From contig NC_019943.1 in assembly GCF_000327485.1 (NCBI RefSeq), forward strand, positions 2,480,001 to 2,544,000: a DNA stretch of 64,000 nucleotides, in the 5' to 3' direction. Position 1 is the first letter of the stretch; every line of letters starts with the position of its first letter. Below are positions 17,458 through 25,464 of the stretch, piece by piece. The notes below the pieces were generated by a model. That model ran no database searches and was not told the DNA's origin. It worked only from the letters and a program-made list of their open reading frames with translations. The DNA is from Methanoregula formicica SMSP. Its GTDB lineage: Archaea > Halobacteriota > Methanomicrobia > Methanomicrobiales > Methanospirillaceae. The position numbers and the translations under genes were made by a program.

Positions 17458-18714
17458 TTATATCCTTATCCTGTCCTTTGCTGCGTCCATCTTCTCCCGG
17501 AAGTCATTCAGGAACGCAACAACCCGTTCAGCCGTCTCTTTCTTGCATTGGCCACAGGTGATCTCCCCGGCAGTGCACTTTCTCCGGATTTCCGCAAGTT
17601 CTGCATCGTCCGTCACCATGTGGAAGAGGTTGAGAAGATAAAGCGAGCACTTGTCGGGTTCTCCGCCCAGCCGCTTCTGCTCCTCCAGGGTCATCCTTCC
17701 CCCGGTGATAGCGCTCATCACTTTCTTTCTCACCATTGCTTCGGGCTCATGGAAGGAGATGAAACTCTCGGGAATGCTGCTCGACATCTTCCCTCCCGTG
17801 AGGCCGGGCATGAAGATATGGTATGTCGAGGAGGGCGTAAAAAACGCAAAACCCCCGTGTGCCCGCTCGATCTCACGCACCTTTGCCTTGACGTCGGTGC
17901 ACTGCGCTCCCTTGATGTCAACATGCCCTTCGTACTTCTTTGCGTGCGGGAATGCCTTTTTGACCGCTTCCATTGTAGCCTCGGGGGCATTCTTCGACCT
18001 GACGCTGATATACCCGTCACGCTCCTCAACGGTGAACATCCGCATCTTGTGCGCGATCCCGCGGGTGAGGCGGATGTGCGGGTCCTGGTCTACGCCCACC
18101 GGGACCACCGTGGGTGCAGGCTCGCGGTCGATCTGCGGATAGAGGATGTCGGCGACCTGTGTGATCACGCTGTCCGCGTGTGCAAGGTCCGTGTCAGGCC
18201 CAAAACCGTAGATTGCCGAGAGTTCCGAGAAATTGACCTTCGTCGCCGCCTCGAAGGCAAGGTCCTTGAGCCGGTTGTTCCTGCTCTGGAAATAGGTCTG
18301 CCCTTCAAACCCAAGGGCATACAGGCAGGCGAGGTACTCTTTCCCGTACTCATCGCACTTCTCCCAGGAGAGGCCGCGGACCGCATGTGCCTCGCGGTCG
18401 GCGATCGTGATATACCCGCTGCCCCCCTGCTGAACATGCCAGACAACCTCCTTCATCACCATCAGGTGGCCGAGATGCGGGTGGCCGCTTGGCATGAACC
18501 CGGTCAGGATATGGAACGGGGATTTGTTCCGGATTGCCCGGGCAATGGGAAGATAATCCCGGTGACCGACCACGATCCCCCTGCGCATGAAATAGGGGAT
18601 CTCCGGAAGTTCCGGAAGGACCGGTGCAATGGGATCGATACCAAACTCGGCAAATGTCTTTTCAATGTCAAGGGACGGTGTGCTTGACCAGGGGTTGATC
18701 TGCGGTTCCTGCAT
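17458..18714 (-). CDS. trpS: Tryptophanyl-tRNA synthetase
   Basis: 418 residues, the archaeal/eukaryotic TrpRS type. The class I HIGH-like motif reads SGHPHLGHLM near residue 80, and the KMSKS-like motif is KMSSS in GGKMSSSIPESF near residue 305. It charges tRNA-Trp. It sits nine bases after endA and one base before pheS. Archaeal tRNA-Trp genes commonly contain an intron that EndA removes, which gives a functional reason for the neighbourhood (inference). Confidence 0.96.
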   Translation of the reverse strand: MQEPQINPWSSTPSLDIEKTFAEFGIDPIAPVLPELPEIPYFMRRGIVVGHRDYLPIARAIRNKSPFHILTGFMPSGHPHLGHLMVMKEVVWHVQQGGSGYITIADREAHAVRGLSWEKCDEYGKEYLACLYALGFEGQTYFQSRNNRLKDLAFEAATKVNFSELSAIYGFGPDTDLAHADSVITQVADILYPQIDREPAPTVVPVGVDQDPHIRLTRGIAHKMRMFTVEERDGYISVRSKNAPEATMEAVKKAFPHAKKYEGHVDIKGAQCTDVKAKVREIERAHGGFAFFTPSSTYHIFMPGLTGGKMSSSIPESFISFHEPEAMVRKKVMSAITGGRMTLEEQKRLGGEPDKCSLYLLNLFHMVTDDAELAEIRRKCTAGEITCGQCKKETAERVVAFLNDFREKMDAAKDRIRI

Positions 18715-18723
18715 GATAAAAGC

Positions 18724-19734
18724 TCACAGCTTGATCCGTGCGAATTCGACGAACTGGATTCCTGAAGAATGTACAGCGCCAAACAACATCTTCTTTTTGA
18801 CACTGTGGGCCATCCGCACGGAACGGGAGATAACACTCATGGGAAGAGCGGCTTCCTTCTCCACGGCATGGACGAGCAGGTCGGAATGGACGGAAGTCCC
18901 GCAGTAGACACGGAAGTGGTGCCCGAATTTGTATCCCGTCCGGGGCGTGAACCCGTGGCGGCGCAGCTCGGTGTACACGGTATGTTTCAGGGTGAGCTCG
19001 CTGTCGCTCTCGCTTGCGAGAGCAAGGTACTCGGCAAAACTCATCCCCGCATCCCCCCGCATGAGCCGGATTGTTCCCCGGTCCATAAGGTAGAGGAGTT
19101 CAACGGGAGCGAGCATGAGCCGCTCCGGGTCAAGCCGCTTGCCGAACCCGGCCTTCTCAAGGCTTGAATCTGCCGTTACCCTGACCATTGCCGATTTGCC
19201 GGTCAGCATTGCATCCGTTGGGGTGAGATCCGGCAGCGTACAGGACGCATCTGCCAGTTTCTGGAGCTTGATCTCGTAATAGGTCAGCTCCTGTTCGTCG
19301 TCAACGACGGCAAGGATGTACTGTTTGCGCATATTGCGCGAGGCGATCACTTCCTCGATCAGGAGTTCGAACAGGATCGGGTCACGCTCGGAGAGCACTC
19401 GGACAAGATAGAGCGACTCGCCTTTACCGGGCTTTTCCCCCCGCCGGAAGACCCGGAAGTCATGCGGCCCGGTCTGGACCACGTAACCCCGTTCCCGCAG
19501 ATCGCGGTACACGAGAAAACTCCGCATGACCGTGGGCTGATCGGAGAACTCGGCAAAGAGGGTGTCAAACGAGTACCCGGGCACTTCGATCTTCTGGCGA
19601 TGGAGAAGATACAGGGCCTCCTGGGGGGAGAGCCGGAGACCGTCTCCCTCCGGCCTGCCGTACCCGCTCTGCTCGTAGAGAGGGCGGCCTTCCCGCCCGG
19701 TGCGGATGATGGATCCGTCGAATATCGCTTTCAC
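18724..19734 (-). CDS. endA: tRNA-splicing endonuclease, two-repeat form
   Basis: 336 residues made of two similar halves, the size of the homodimeric archaeal EndA in which each chain holds a tandem repeat. The second half has the conserved Tyr (TGYKFGHHF), His (FGHHFRVY) and a Lys near the C-terminus (SVKKKM), the family's catalytic triad; the first half keeps the fold (GYVVQTGPHDFRVF) but fewer active residues. It cuts bulge-helix-bulge introns from tRNA precursors. First gene of the endA-trpS-pheST operon, starting at the ATG at 19734. Confidence 0.93.
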   Translation of the reverse strand: MKAIFDGSIIRTGREGRPLYEQSGYGRPEGDGLRLSPQEALYLLHRQKIEVPGYSFDTLFAEFSDQPTVMRSFLVYRDLRERGYVVQTGPHDFRVFRRGEKPGKGESLYLVRVLSERDPILFELLIEEVIASRNMRKQYILAVVDDEQELTYYEIKLQKLADASCTLPDLTPTDAMLTGKSAMVRVTADSSLEKAGFGKRLDPERLMLAPVELLYLMDRGTIRLMRGDAGMSFAEYLALASESDSELTLKHTVYTELRRHGFTPRTGYKFGHHFRVYCGTSVHSDLLVHAVEKEAALPMSVISRSVRMAHSVKKKMLFGAVHSSGIQFVEFARIKL

Positions 19735-20025
19735 TGCCGGATCTATTTCTCCCGGATGGTATTAAGGGCGCCTGACGCGCGCCACGAGCGACCAGGAACA
19801 CCAGTACGATATCCGGGCGAAATCCTTATGCATTACAAAAATGCGAATCAATGTCTATAAAAAGGGGAAAAACCAACCTTGAGAGTCCAATCGTATCTCA
19901 TAAGTATGCTTATTTGCACGTCCCCGCGGATGAACACCATTCCGGGAAACCATGGGTAATACTATAGGATACACTGGTCCCCACACCGGAAATTTTTTCA
20001 AAGCCAGAAATAAGCGGCGGAAAAA
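19735..20025. other. Divergent promoter region of about 290 bases
   Basis: It separates endA (minus) from the radical SAM operon (plus). A plus-strand TATA at 19856-19863 and a second TATA-like ACTATAGG at 19963-19970 could drive the operon. No gene or RNA is evident; the reading frame at 19905-19958 (17 codons) is too short to support. Confidence 0.45.
19856..19863 (+). promoter_or_regulatory. Candidate TATA box for the radical SAM/AAA+/WD40/Hsp70 operon
   Basis: CTATAAAAAG followed by an A/G-rich stretch fits the archaeal TATA/BRE pattern. It would give a leader of about 145 bases before the first gene, long for this genome, so the downstream TATA-like site at 19963 may be the real one. 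Confidence 0.4.
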
Positions 20026-20667
20026 ATGGTGCACGAATACAGCGACCCCGGATGCCGAAGCAGGAGCAGACTCAACCTCTCAGGTTATCTCATGCGTTCG
20101 ACCGTAAACGGTCCCGGCACCCGGGCCGTTGTGTGGGTCCAGGGTTGTCCTCTCCGATGCAAAGGCTGCTTTAACCAGGCATTCTGGGCCTTTTCTCCTG
20201 CGCATATTGTTCCAGCTAAGGAACTCGCAGCCCGCATTCTTACGACAAAGGGAATAGATGGCATCACCTTCTCCGGAGGGGAGCCTTTTGCCCAGGCCGG
20301 ACCCCTTGCGGATGTGGCAGAACGGATCCTGGATGCGGGGCTCACGGTCGTCACCTATTCCGGTTATACCTTTGAACAGCTCGCCTCATGCCACGATTCG
20401 GATTGTTGCCGGCTCCTTGCTGCAACGGACCTGCTGATTGCCGGCCCGTACCGCGAGGACCTTGCCTGCAGGGACAGGTACCGGGGATCGGCAAACCAGC
20501 AGATCATTTCTCTTTCCGGAAGGATCGTGCCGAAATCAGTCCTTCCCGAACAGGATCAGGAAAAAACTGTGGAGTTTACCATCGCGCCTGACGGAACGGT
20601 CACCACAACGGGATTTCCACCCGACAGCCTGTTGACGCAGATGGCTGCTCGATGCAGAGGAGAGTAA
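20026..20667 (+). CDS. Radical SAM activating enzyme, NrdG/PflA-like, operon-linked
   Basis: 213 residues. STVNGPGTRAVVWVQGCPLRC, then KGC, gives the radical SAM cysteines C41, C45 and C48; GITFSGGEPF is the SAM-binding GGE motif. This is the short glycyl-radical-activase form, as in anaerobic ribonucleotide reductase activase. No glycyl-radical enzyme lies beside it; the next genes are DUF1257, AAA+, WD40, Hsp70-like and DUF2997. Its true partner may therefore be a protein of this operon rather than ribonucleotide reductase (inference). It is followed by DUF1257 after five bases. Confidence 0.85.
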   Translation: MVHEYSDPGCRSRSRLNLSGYLMRSTVNGPGTRAVVWVQGCPLRCKGCFNQAFWAFSPAHIVPAKELAARILTTKGIDGITFSGGEPFAQAGPLADVAERILDAGLTVVTYSGYTFEQLASCHDSDCCRLLAATDLLIAGPYREDLACRDRYRGSANQQIISLSGRIVPKSVLPEQDQEKTVEFTIAPDGTVTTTGFPPDSLLTQMAARCRGE

Positions 20668-20672
20668 GAGGG

Positions 20673-21071
20673 ATGTCGCATTTCAGCCGTATCAGGACAA
20701 CATTCCGGCACCGCGAAGCACTCGTGCAGTGCATGCAAGAACTCGGGTATTCGGTGGAGACCGACACGACCATCAAAGGGCACCATGGCCTTCACAACGT
20801 GGATATCGCTGCACGGAAGACCAGAGGATATGCCCTCGGGTTCGTGAAGAACGCGGACGGGGCATACGATCTCGTGGCCGACTGGTGGGGTGTCTCCGGC
20901 ACAAGCGAGCAGAAGATTGCAGAAGATCTGAAGCGGCAGGCAGGTGCCATCCAGCAGGAGTATGCAAAAAAAATGGTGCTGGAACAGGCAAAAAAGGAGG
21001 GCTTCGAGCTGGTGTCGGAGAAGAACGAACAGGACGGGACGGTGCAGCTCGTGGTCCGGAGGTGGCAGTAA
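20673..21071 (+). CDS. DUF1257 (Ycf35-like) protein
   Basis: 132 residues beginning MSHFSRIRTTFRHREALVQC, with a DIAARKTRGYALGFVKNADGAYDLVADWWG core, matching the DUF1257 family known from plastid and cyanobacterial Ycf35. The function is not established. The ATG at 20673 has AGGAGAG upstream; an earlier in-frame ATG at 20652 overlaps the previous gene and is less likely. Co-occurrence with a Ycf46-like ATPase and DUF2997 recalls cyanobacterial gene sets. The second half is charged and helical, perhaps for binding a partner. Confidence 0.82.
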   Translation: MSHFSRIRTTFRHREALVQCMQELGYSVETDTTIKGHHGLHNVDIAARKTRGYALGFVKNADGAYDLVADWWGVSGTSEQKIAEDLKRQAGAIQQEYAKKMVLEQAKKEGFELVSEKNEQDGTVQLVVRRWQ

Positions 21072-21075
21072 ATCC

Positions 21076-22638
21076 ATGCAGATCGCTGAACCTGACTTCT
21101 CCCGCAGGCTCAATATCTCGCTGCGCGCCCGCGTGACCCTGATCGTTGTCATCACGCCCGAGGAGGAGCGGGCAGTGTCCGGGATCCGCGAAGTATGCGA
21201 ATCCTGGGATCCGTCCCGCCAGTGCATTGCCTGGGACTGCGTGGGTGGCTTCTCCGTGCTTGTCGGCCCAAAAACCTTCCCCGGCCAGTCCCGCGACCCG
21301 CTCGCAGCGCTCGACGACATGATCAAGACCGGGGAAGACGCGGTCGTCATCTTAAAGGACTTCCACGAGTACTGGAACAACCCGCAGGTGAAACGACGGA
21401 TCCGCAACTTCTCCCAGGAATTCCGGTACAACCGCAGGACAATCGTGATCCTGACCCCGGCAACACGCGTCCCGGACGAGATCCGCGACGAGGCGGTGAT
21501 CGTCCACTTCCCTCCCCCAAATGCAGCCGAACTCTCGGCAGATCTCGATACCCTGATCACAACGAGCGGGATCACCTGCTCACTCACCGATGGAGGCCGC
21601 GAGAAGATCATCCAGGCCGCGCTTGGCATGACGCTGAACCAGGCCCGGCGGGCGTTCTCGAAGGCGATCGTTGCCCACGGCAGGCTCGATGACCGTGACA
21701 TTGACGCTATCATCGCCGAAAAGAAGGATATCCTCAGCGCTTCAGACGCCCTGGAGTTCTACAGTTACACCGAAACGCCGGAGAATGTCGGGGGCCTTGC
21801 GGTGCTCAAGGAATGGCTGGTCCTGCGCGAGCGGGCGTTCACGCAGGAAGCGAAAAACTTCGGCCTTCCGGCCCCCAAGGGAATTGCCCTTATCGGCATC
21901 CCGGGAACCGGAAAGAGCCTCACGGCAAAGATGATCGCCGATATCTGGCATCTCCCGCTCCTCCGGCTTGACGTGGGATCGCTTTTCGGGAGCCTTGTCG
22001 GAGAATCCGAAGAGCGGACGCGCCGTGCCCTTGCCCTCGCCGAGACCATCAGCCCGTGCATCCTCTGGGTGGACGAGATCGAGAAGGCATTTGCGTTCGG
22101 CAGCGGGGATGCCGGGACAAGCCAGCGAGTCTTTGCCCACCTGCTGACCTGGATGCAGGACAAGACCTCTCCCTGTTTTGTCGTTGCAACGGCAAACAAT
22201 ATCGCAGCGCTTCCGCCGGAACTCCTCAGGAAAGGCCGGTTCGACGAGATCTTCTTTTTGGACCTGCCGACATTCGAGGAGCGGCGCGAGATCTTCTCGG
22301 TCCACTTACGGAAGCGCAAGTGCATCCCGGCAGAGTTTGATCTCGAGACTCTAGCGCGGGAGAGCGACGGGTATGTCGGTGCGGAGATCGAGCAGACGAT
22401 CATTGATGCCATGTACCGGGCATTCAGCGAGAATATGCGCAGGGTCACGACGGAAGACATCCTCACCTGCATGCAGGCACAGGTGCCCCTCTCGGTTTCT
22501 CAGCGGGAGACGGTTGCAGCGCTTCGCACCTGGCTTGCCGAAGGACGTGCCCAGTCGGCATCCCGGGTGACCACGTCCCGTGCGCCGATGCACGGGAAGA
22601 CAATTGCACTGGAAACGTTTGCACACGAGCGCCCGTAA
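21076..22638 (+). CDS. Ycf46-like AAA+ ATPase
   Basis: 520 residues. Residues 1-230 are an N-terminal domain with an inactive-looking alpha/beta fold (VTLIVVITPEEERAV... DAVVILKDFHEYW), as in Ycf46. The AAA+ module has Walker A GIPGTGKSLT (near 273-282), Walker B CILWVDEIEKAF (near 327-338), sensor 1 VVATANNI and the arginine-finger region LLRKGRFDEIFFL; a helical lid with GYVGAEIEQ follows. It likely remodels a protein partner using ATP. Gaps of 4 and 12 bases to its neighbours show a single operon. Confidence 0.87.
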   Translation: MQIAEPDFSRRLNISLRARVTLIVVITPEEERAVSGIREVCESWDPSRQCIAWDCVGGFSVLVGPKTFPGQSRDPLAALDDMIKTGEDAVVILKDFHEYWNNPQVKRRIRNFSQEFRYNRRTIVILTPATRVPDEIRDEAVIVHFPPPNAAELSADLDTLITTSGITCSLTDGGREKIIQAALGMTLNQARRAFSKAIVAHGRLDDRDIDAIIAEKKDILSASDALEFYSYTETPENVGGLAVLKEWLVLRERAFTQEAKNFGLPAPKGIALIGIPGTGKSLTAKMIADIWHLPLLRLDVGSLFGSLVGESEERTRRALALAETISPCILWVDEIEKAFAFGSGDAGTSQRVFAHLLTWMQDKTSPCFVVATANNIAALPPELLRKGRFDEIFFLDLPTFEERREIFSVHLRKRKCIPAEFDLETLARESDGYVGAEIEQTIIDAMYRAFSENMRRVTTEDILTCMQAQVPLSVSQRETVAALRTWLAEGRAQSASRVTTSRAPMHGKTIALETFAHERP

Positions 22639-22650
22639 GAGAGTTAACGC

Positions 22651-25446
22651 ATGAGGTCTGCCGCCACCCTCCCTGTTTTCGGCCCCCTGCTCCTCCGGCG
22701 CGAGATACGGAGGCTCTCCCGTAACCTGCGGAACGGGGATCTGTCCGCAATCGGAAAACTGGCAGAAATTGAAACAACCTCAAAGGACAAAGGAGCACGG
22801 CAGGTTGCCCGGGAGAGCCTTGCGTCTCTCATGAGCCAGGAAGCCATCGATGCCCTTTGTAACGAGGCATTGTTGCGGGAGGATCCTTTCCTGCGGGATC
22901 TTGCTCTCGAAAAGGGGTATACTCCGAATCCCCCTGGTGCAAAAGCATTGTTCCTGTTTCTTTCAGGACAGGACGAGACATTCCTCCGCTTCGATCCGGA
23001 GGACCATCATCCCAGGCTTGCAGAGGGATATGCAAACGCGCAAGCACGGATCCGGTTGCACGCACTCCGCTATGCCACGGAAAATGCAGGCACAAGCCGG
23101 GGGCATGTCCTCGCTCATGCCCTTCTGGGAAGAGAGCAGGACAGTGCTGCGAAGGACTGGTCGTACGGGGAATGGGCACTTGTCATGAAAACGCTTGCCT
23201 GCGATGCATCCTGGGATCTGCTCTGGAGACTCGTACGCATGGCACCCCCGGCCTTCTCCCGTGCAGCGCTCGAGACCATGAACAGTGCAGGCTGGCATCT
23301 CGAAGGCGATGAACGGCAGGTTTTTGAGGAACTCATCGCTGACCTGCCGGAATCCTGGAATAGTCCCCTGCCGGAAAAGCCGCTCAGTTCCAACGGGGTG
23401 CAGGACAGCCAGGTGCTGCGTCTCTCGTTCTCCCGGGACGGCACCCTCCTTGGCGCAGGATCCTGCGATGGCACCATTGCTACCTGGAACGTTGCGTCTG
23501 CCCGGCTCCTTGGTTCCTGTACTCCCGGTACCGGATCCCCGCATTTCCTTGCGTTCACGCTCGACAATACCCTGCTGATAGCCGGGGGGGACAGGGGCAC
23601 ACTGCATGCAACCACCCTCTCCGGTGAGCCGGTATGGGTCTTTGACGATCCTTCTCATCCCGTCGGGTGTGCGATCCTCTCATCCAGTGGCGAGGAGATC
23701 CTGGCCGGGGACAGAGAAGGATACCTCTTCAGCATGGGGTGCAAAACCGGGGCAGTCCGCTTCTCTGCGCCTTGCCACCCCTCTCCCGTAACAGCACTCG
23801 CCCAGATAGCGGGGGGGCAGTCACTGGCAACGGGCCATGCCGACGGAACGGTCTGTTGCTTCGATGCGCTGACGGGGGTGATGCTCTGGACCGTCACGGG
23901 AACGGGCGACCCGGTCCGGGCGCTTGCCTTCTCTGAAGAAAGCGGCGGCATCCTCGTGATCCGTGGTCACGCTCTTCCGGTCTGCCTGTCCGGGCAGAAC
24001 GGGAGCCTGGTCCGGGCCTTTGCCAGGCACAGCGGCACAGTATCCTGCTCAGCAATCTCCCGGGGATGCCGGACCGTTGTTGTTGGCACCAATACGAATG
24101 TGCTCCGTATCTGGCATGAGGGGGATAATCCAACCGTGGAAATTCCGCTCTACAACAGGGTGCCATCCTGTTGCGCAATTACGCAGGACGGAACCTGCCT
24201 CATTGCAGGCTGCAATGAAGGTACGGTGTTCTCTTTTCATCTTCCCGAAGGCGTAAAGACAAGGGAGATCCGTGCGTACCGCCGCCCGGTGAGTGCCTGC
24301 TCCCTGTCTCCGGAGGGAAGACTCCTCGCCCTTGCAGGTTGGGACGGGACAGTTGCTTTGAGATCTGTCCCGGATGGGGAGCTCCTGCGCACACTCCGGC
24401 GCTCTGCCGGGGCCGTCACGTCCCTTGCCTTCGCGGGGAGGGAAACCGGTATCCTCGCCGGAACAGCGGATGGTACCGTCAGGTTGTTCTCCCCAGGTTC
24501 CGACACGGCTGGGAGGTGTATCGATCTCTATACCCCGTCATTACGTACGATCGCAGCAAGTCCGGATGGCGCAGTCCTTGCGTGTGCCGGAAAAGAGCCC
24601 GGCCTCCGGTTCTGGGATATCAGAACCGGAGGCCTCCTTTCTTCCTGCAGCGGGCTGAAGACCAGCGTGCGGTGCCTTGCGTTCCTGCCAGATGAGAAAA
24701 CACTCATTACCGGTGGATGGGACGGACGGGTCCGGTTCTGGGACGTCCCGTCTGGGACGGCAAAAGAGGTATGCAAAGGCCATACCAGCACGGTCACCTG
24801 TTGTGCCGTGAGCCCGTCGGGTGAGCTGTTCGTGACCGGCAGCAATGATACAACCGTCCGTATCTGGCAGAGTTGCGATACCAAAGAACCGCTTGTTCTC
24901 CGCGATGCGGGAAAGGAAGTGTCCTGCTGTGCCATCTCCCCGGAAGGCACGCTTCTCGCGGCGGCCGGGGCAGATCCCGTGATACGGCTGTATCACCTGC
25001 CGGACGGGGCACGCGCATATGACATCCATCAGGTCCCGGGAATCCCCACGGTACTCTCGTTTGCCAGCAACGGCCTTTCCCTTGCTGTCGGGTACGCAGA
25101 TGGGACACTGGCGTTCTATTCCCTGCATGACCGCGGCCTGATCCGGACGCTCCCCGCTCATGCCGGGGCAGTGACCGGGATTATCAGTATCGCGGAAAAG
25201 GACAGTGTTGTGACCAGCGGCGAGGATGGGAGAGTCTGCACCTTCAGGGTCCCGTTCATCCAGCCCTTATCCTTTGCAACGTTTGCCGATCTGGAGCTCG
25301 CACGGGAACATGCCGGAGGCACTGAGGCAATGGCAACCCAGTGGCGCTTTCTGTACCGGCTCCTTTCCCTCCGGTTCCAGGACGAGATCGAACTCTGCCC
25401 GGTCTTCCTGGATGCCGGCGCACTGGATATCCAGATTGTCGGGTGA
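22651..25446 (+). CDS. HEAT-like/WD40 repeat scaffold protein
   Basis: 931 residues, cytoplasmic (no signal peptide or membrane segment). Residues 1-245 are helical and HEAT-like. From about 254 to 890 I count fifteen WD-like repeats, with typical units such as VTCCAVSPSGELFVTGSNDT and LRFWD/VRIW endings, enough for two seven-bladed propellers or one seven and one eight. Such proteins are protein-binding platforms. It is unusually cysteine-rich (many SCCAIS or TCCAVS strands). Located between the AAA+ ATPase and the Hsp70-like gene, it probably presents substrates or assembles the complex (inference). Confidence 0.85.
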   Translation: MRSAATLPVFGPLLLRREIRRLSRNLRNGDLSAIGKLAEIETTSKDKGARQVARESLASLMSQEAIDALCNEALLREDPFLRDLALEKGYTPNPPGAKALFLFLSGQDETFLRFDPEDHHPRLAEGYANAQARIRLHALRYATENAGTSRGHVLAHALLGREQDSAAKDWSYGEWALVMKTLACDASWDLLWRLVRMAPPAFSRAALETMNSAGWHLEGDERQVFEELIADLPESWNSPLPEKPLSSNGVQDSQVLRLSFSRDGTLLGAGSCDGTIATWNVASARLLGSCTPGTGSPHFLAFTLDNTLLIAGGDRGTLHATTLSGEPVWVFDDPSHPVGCAILSSSGEEILAGDREGYLFSMGCKTGAVRFSAPCHPSPVTALAQIAGGQSLATGHADGTVCCFDALTGVMLWTVTGTGDPVRALAFSEESGGILVIRGHALPVCLSGQNGSLVRAFARHSGTVSCSAISRGCRTVVVGTNTNVLRIWHEGDNPTVEIPLYNRVPSCCAITQDGTCLIAGCNEGTVFSFHLPEGVKTREIRAYRRPVSACSLSPEGRLLALAGWDGTVALRSVPDGELLRTLRRSAGAVTSLAFAGRETGILAGTADGTVRLFSPGSDTAGRCIDLYTPSLRTIAASPDGAVLACAGKEPGLRFWDIRTGGLLSSCSGLKTSVRCLAFLPDEKTLITGGWDGRVRFWDVPSGTAKEVCKGHTSTVTCCAVSPSGELFVTGSNDTTVRIWQSCDTKEPLVLRDAGKEVSCCAISPEGTLLAAAGADPVIRLYHLPDGARAYDIHQVPGIPTVLSFASNGLSLAVGYADGTLAFYSLHDRGLIRTLPAHAGAVTGIISIAEKDSVVTSGEDGRVCTFRVPFIQPLSFATFADLELAREHAGGTEAMATQWRFLYRLLSLRFQDEIELCPVFLDAGALDIQIVG

Positions 25447-25464
25447 GGCAGTGAGGGTCGGTAC

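Noticed and set aside
16885-18687. A 600-codon open frame on the plus strand
   Set aside because: It lies entirely antisense to pheS and trpS, whose motifs are unmistakable; it is a by-product of GC-rich codon use.
20556-21713. A 385-codon open frame on the minus strand
   Set aside because: It is antisense to three genes of the AAA+ operon with clear family motifs.
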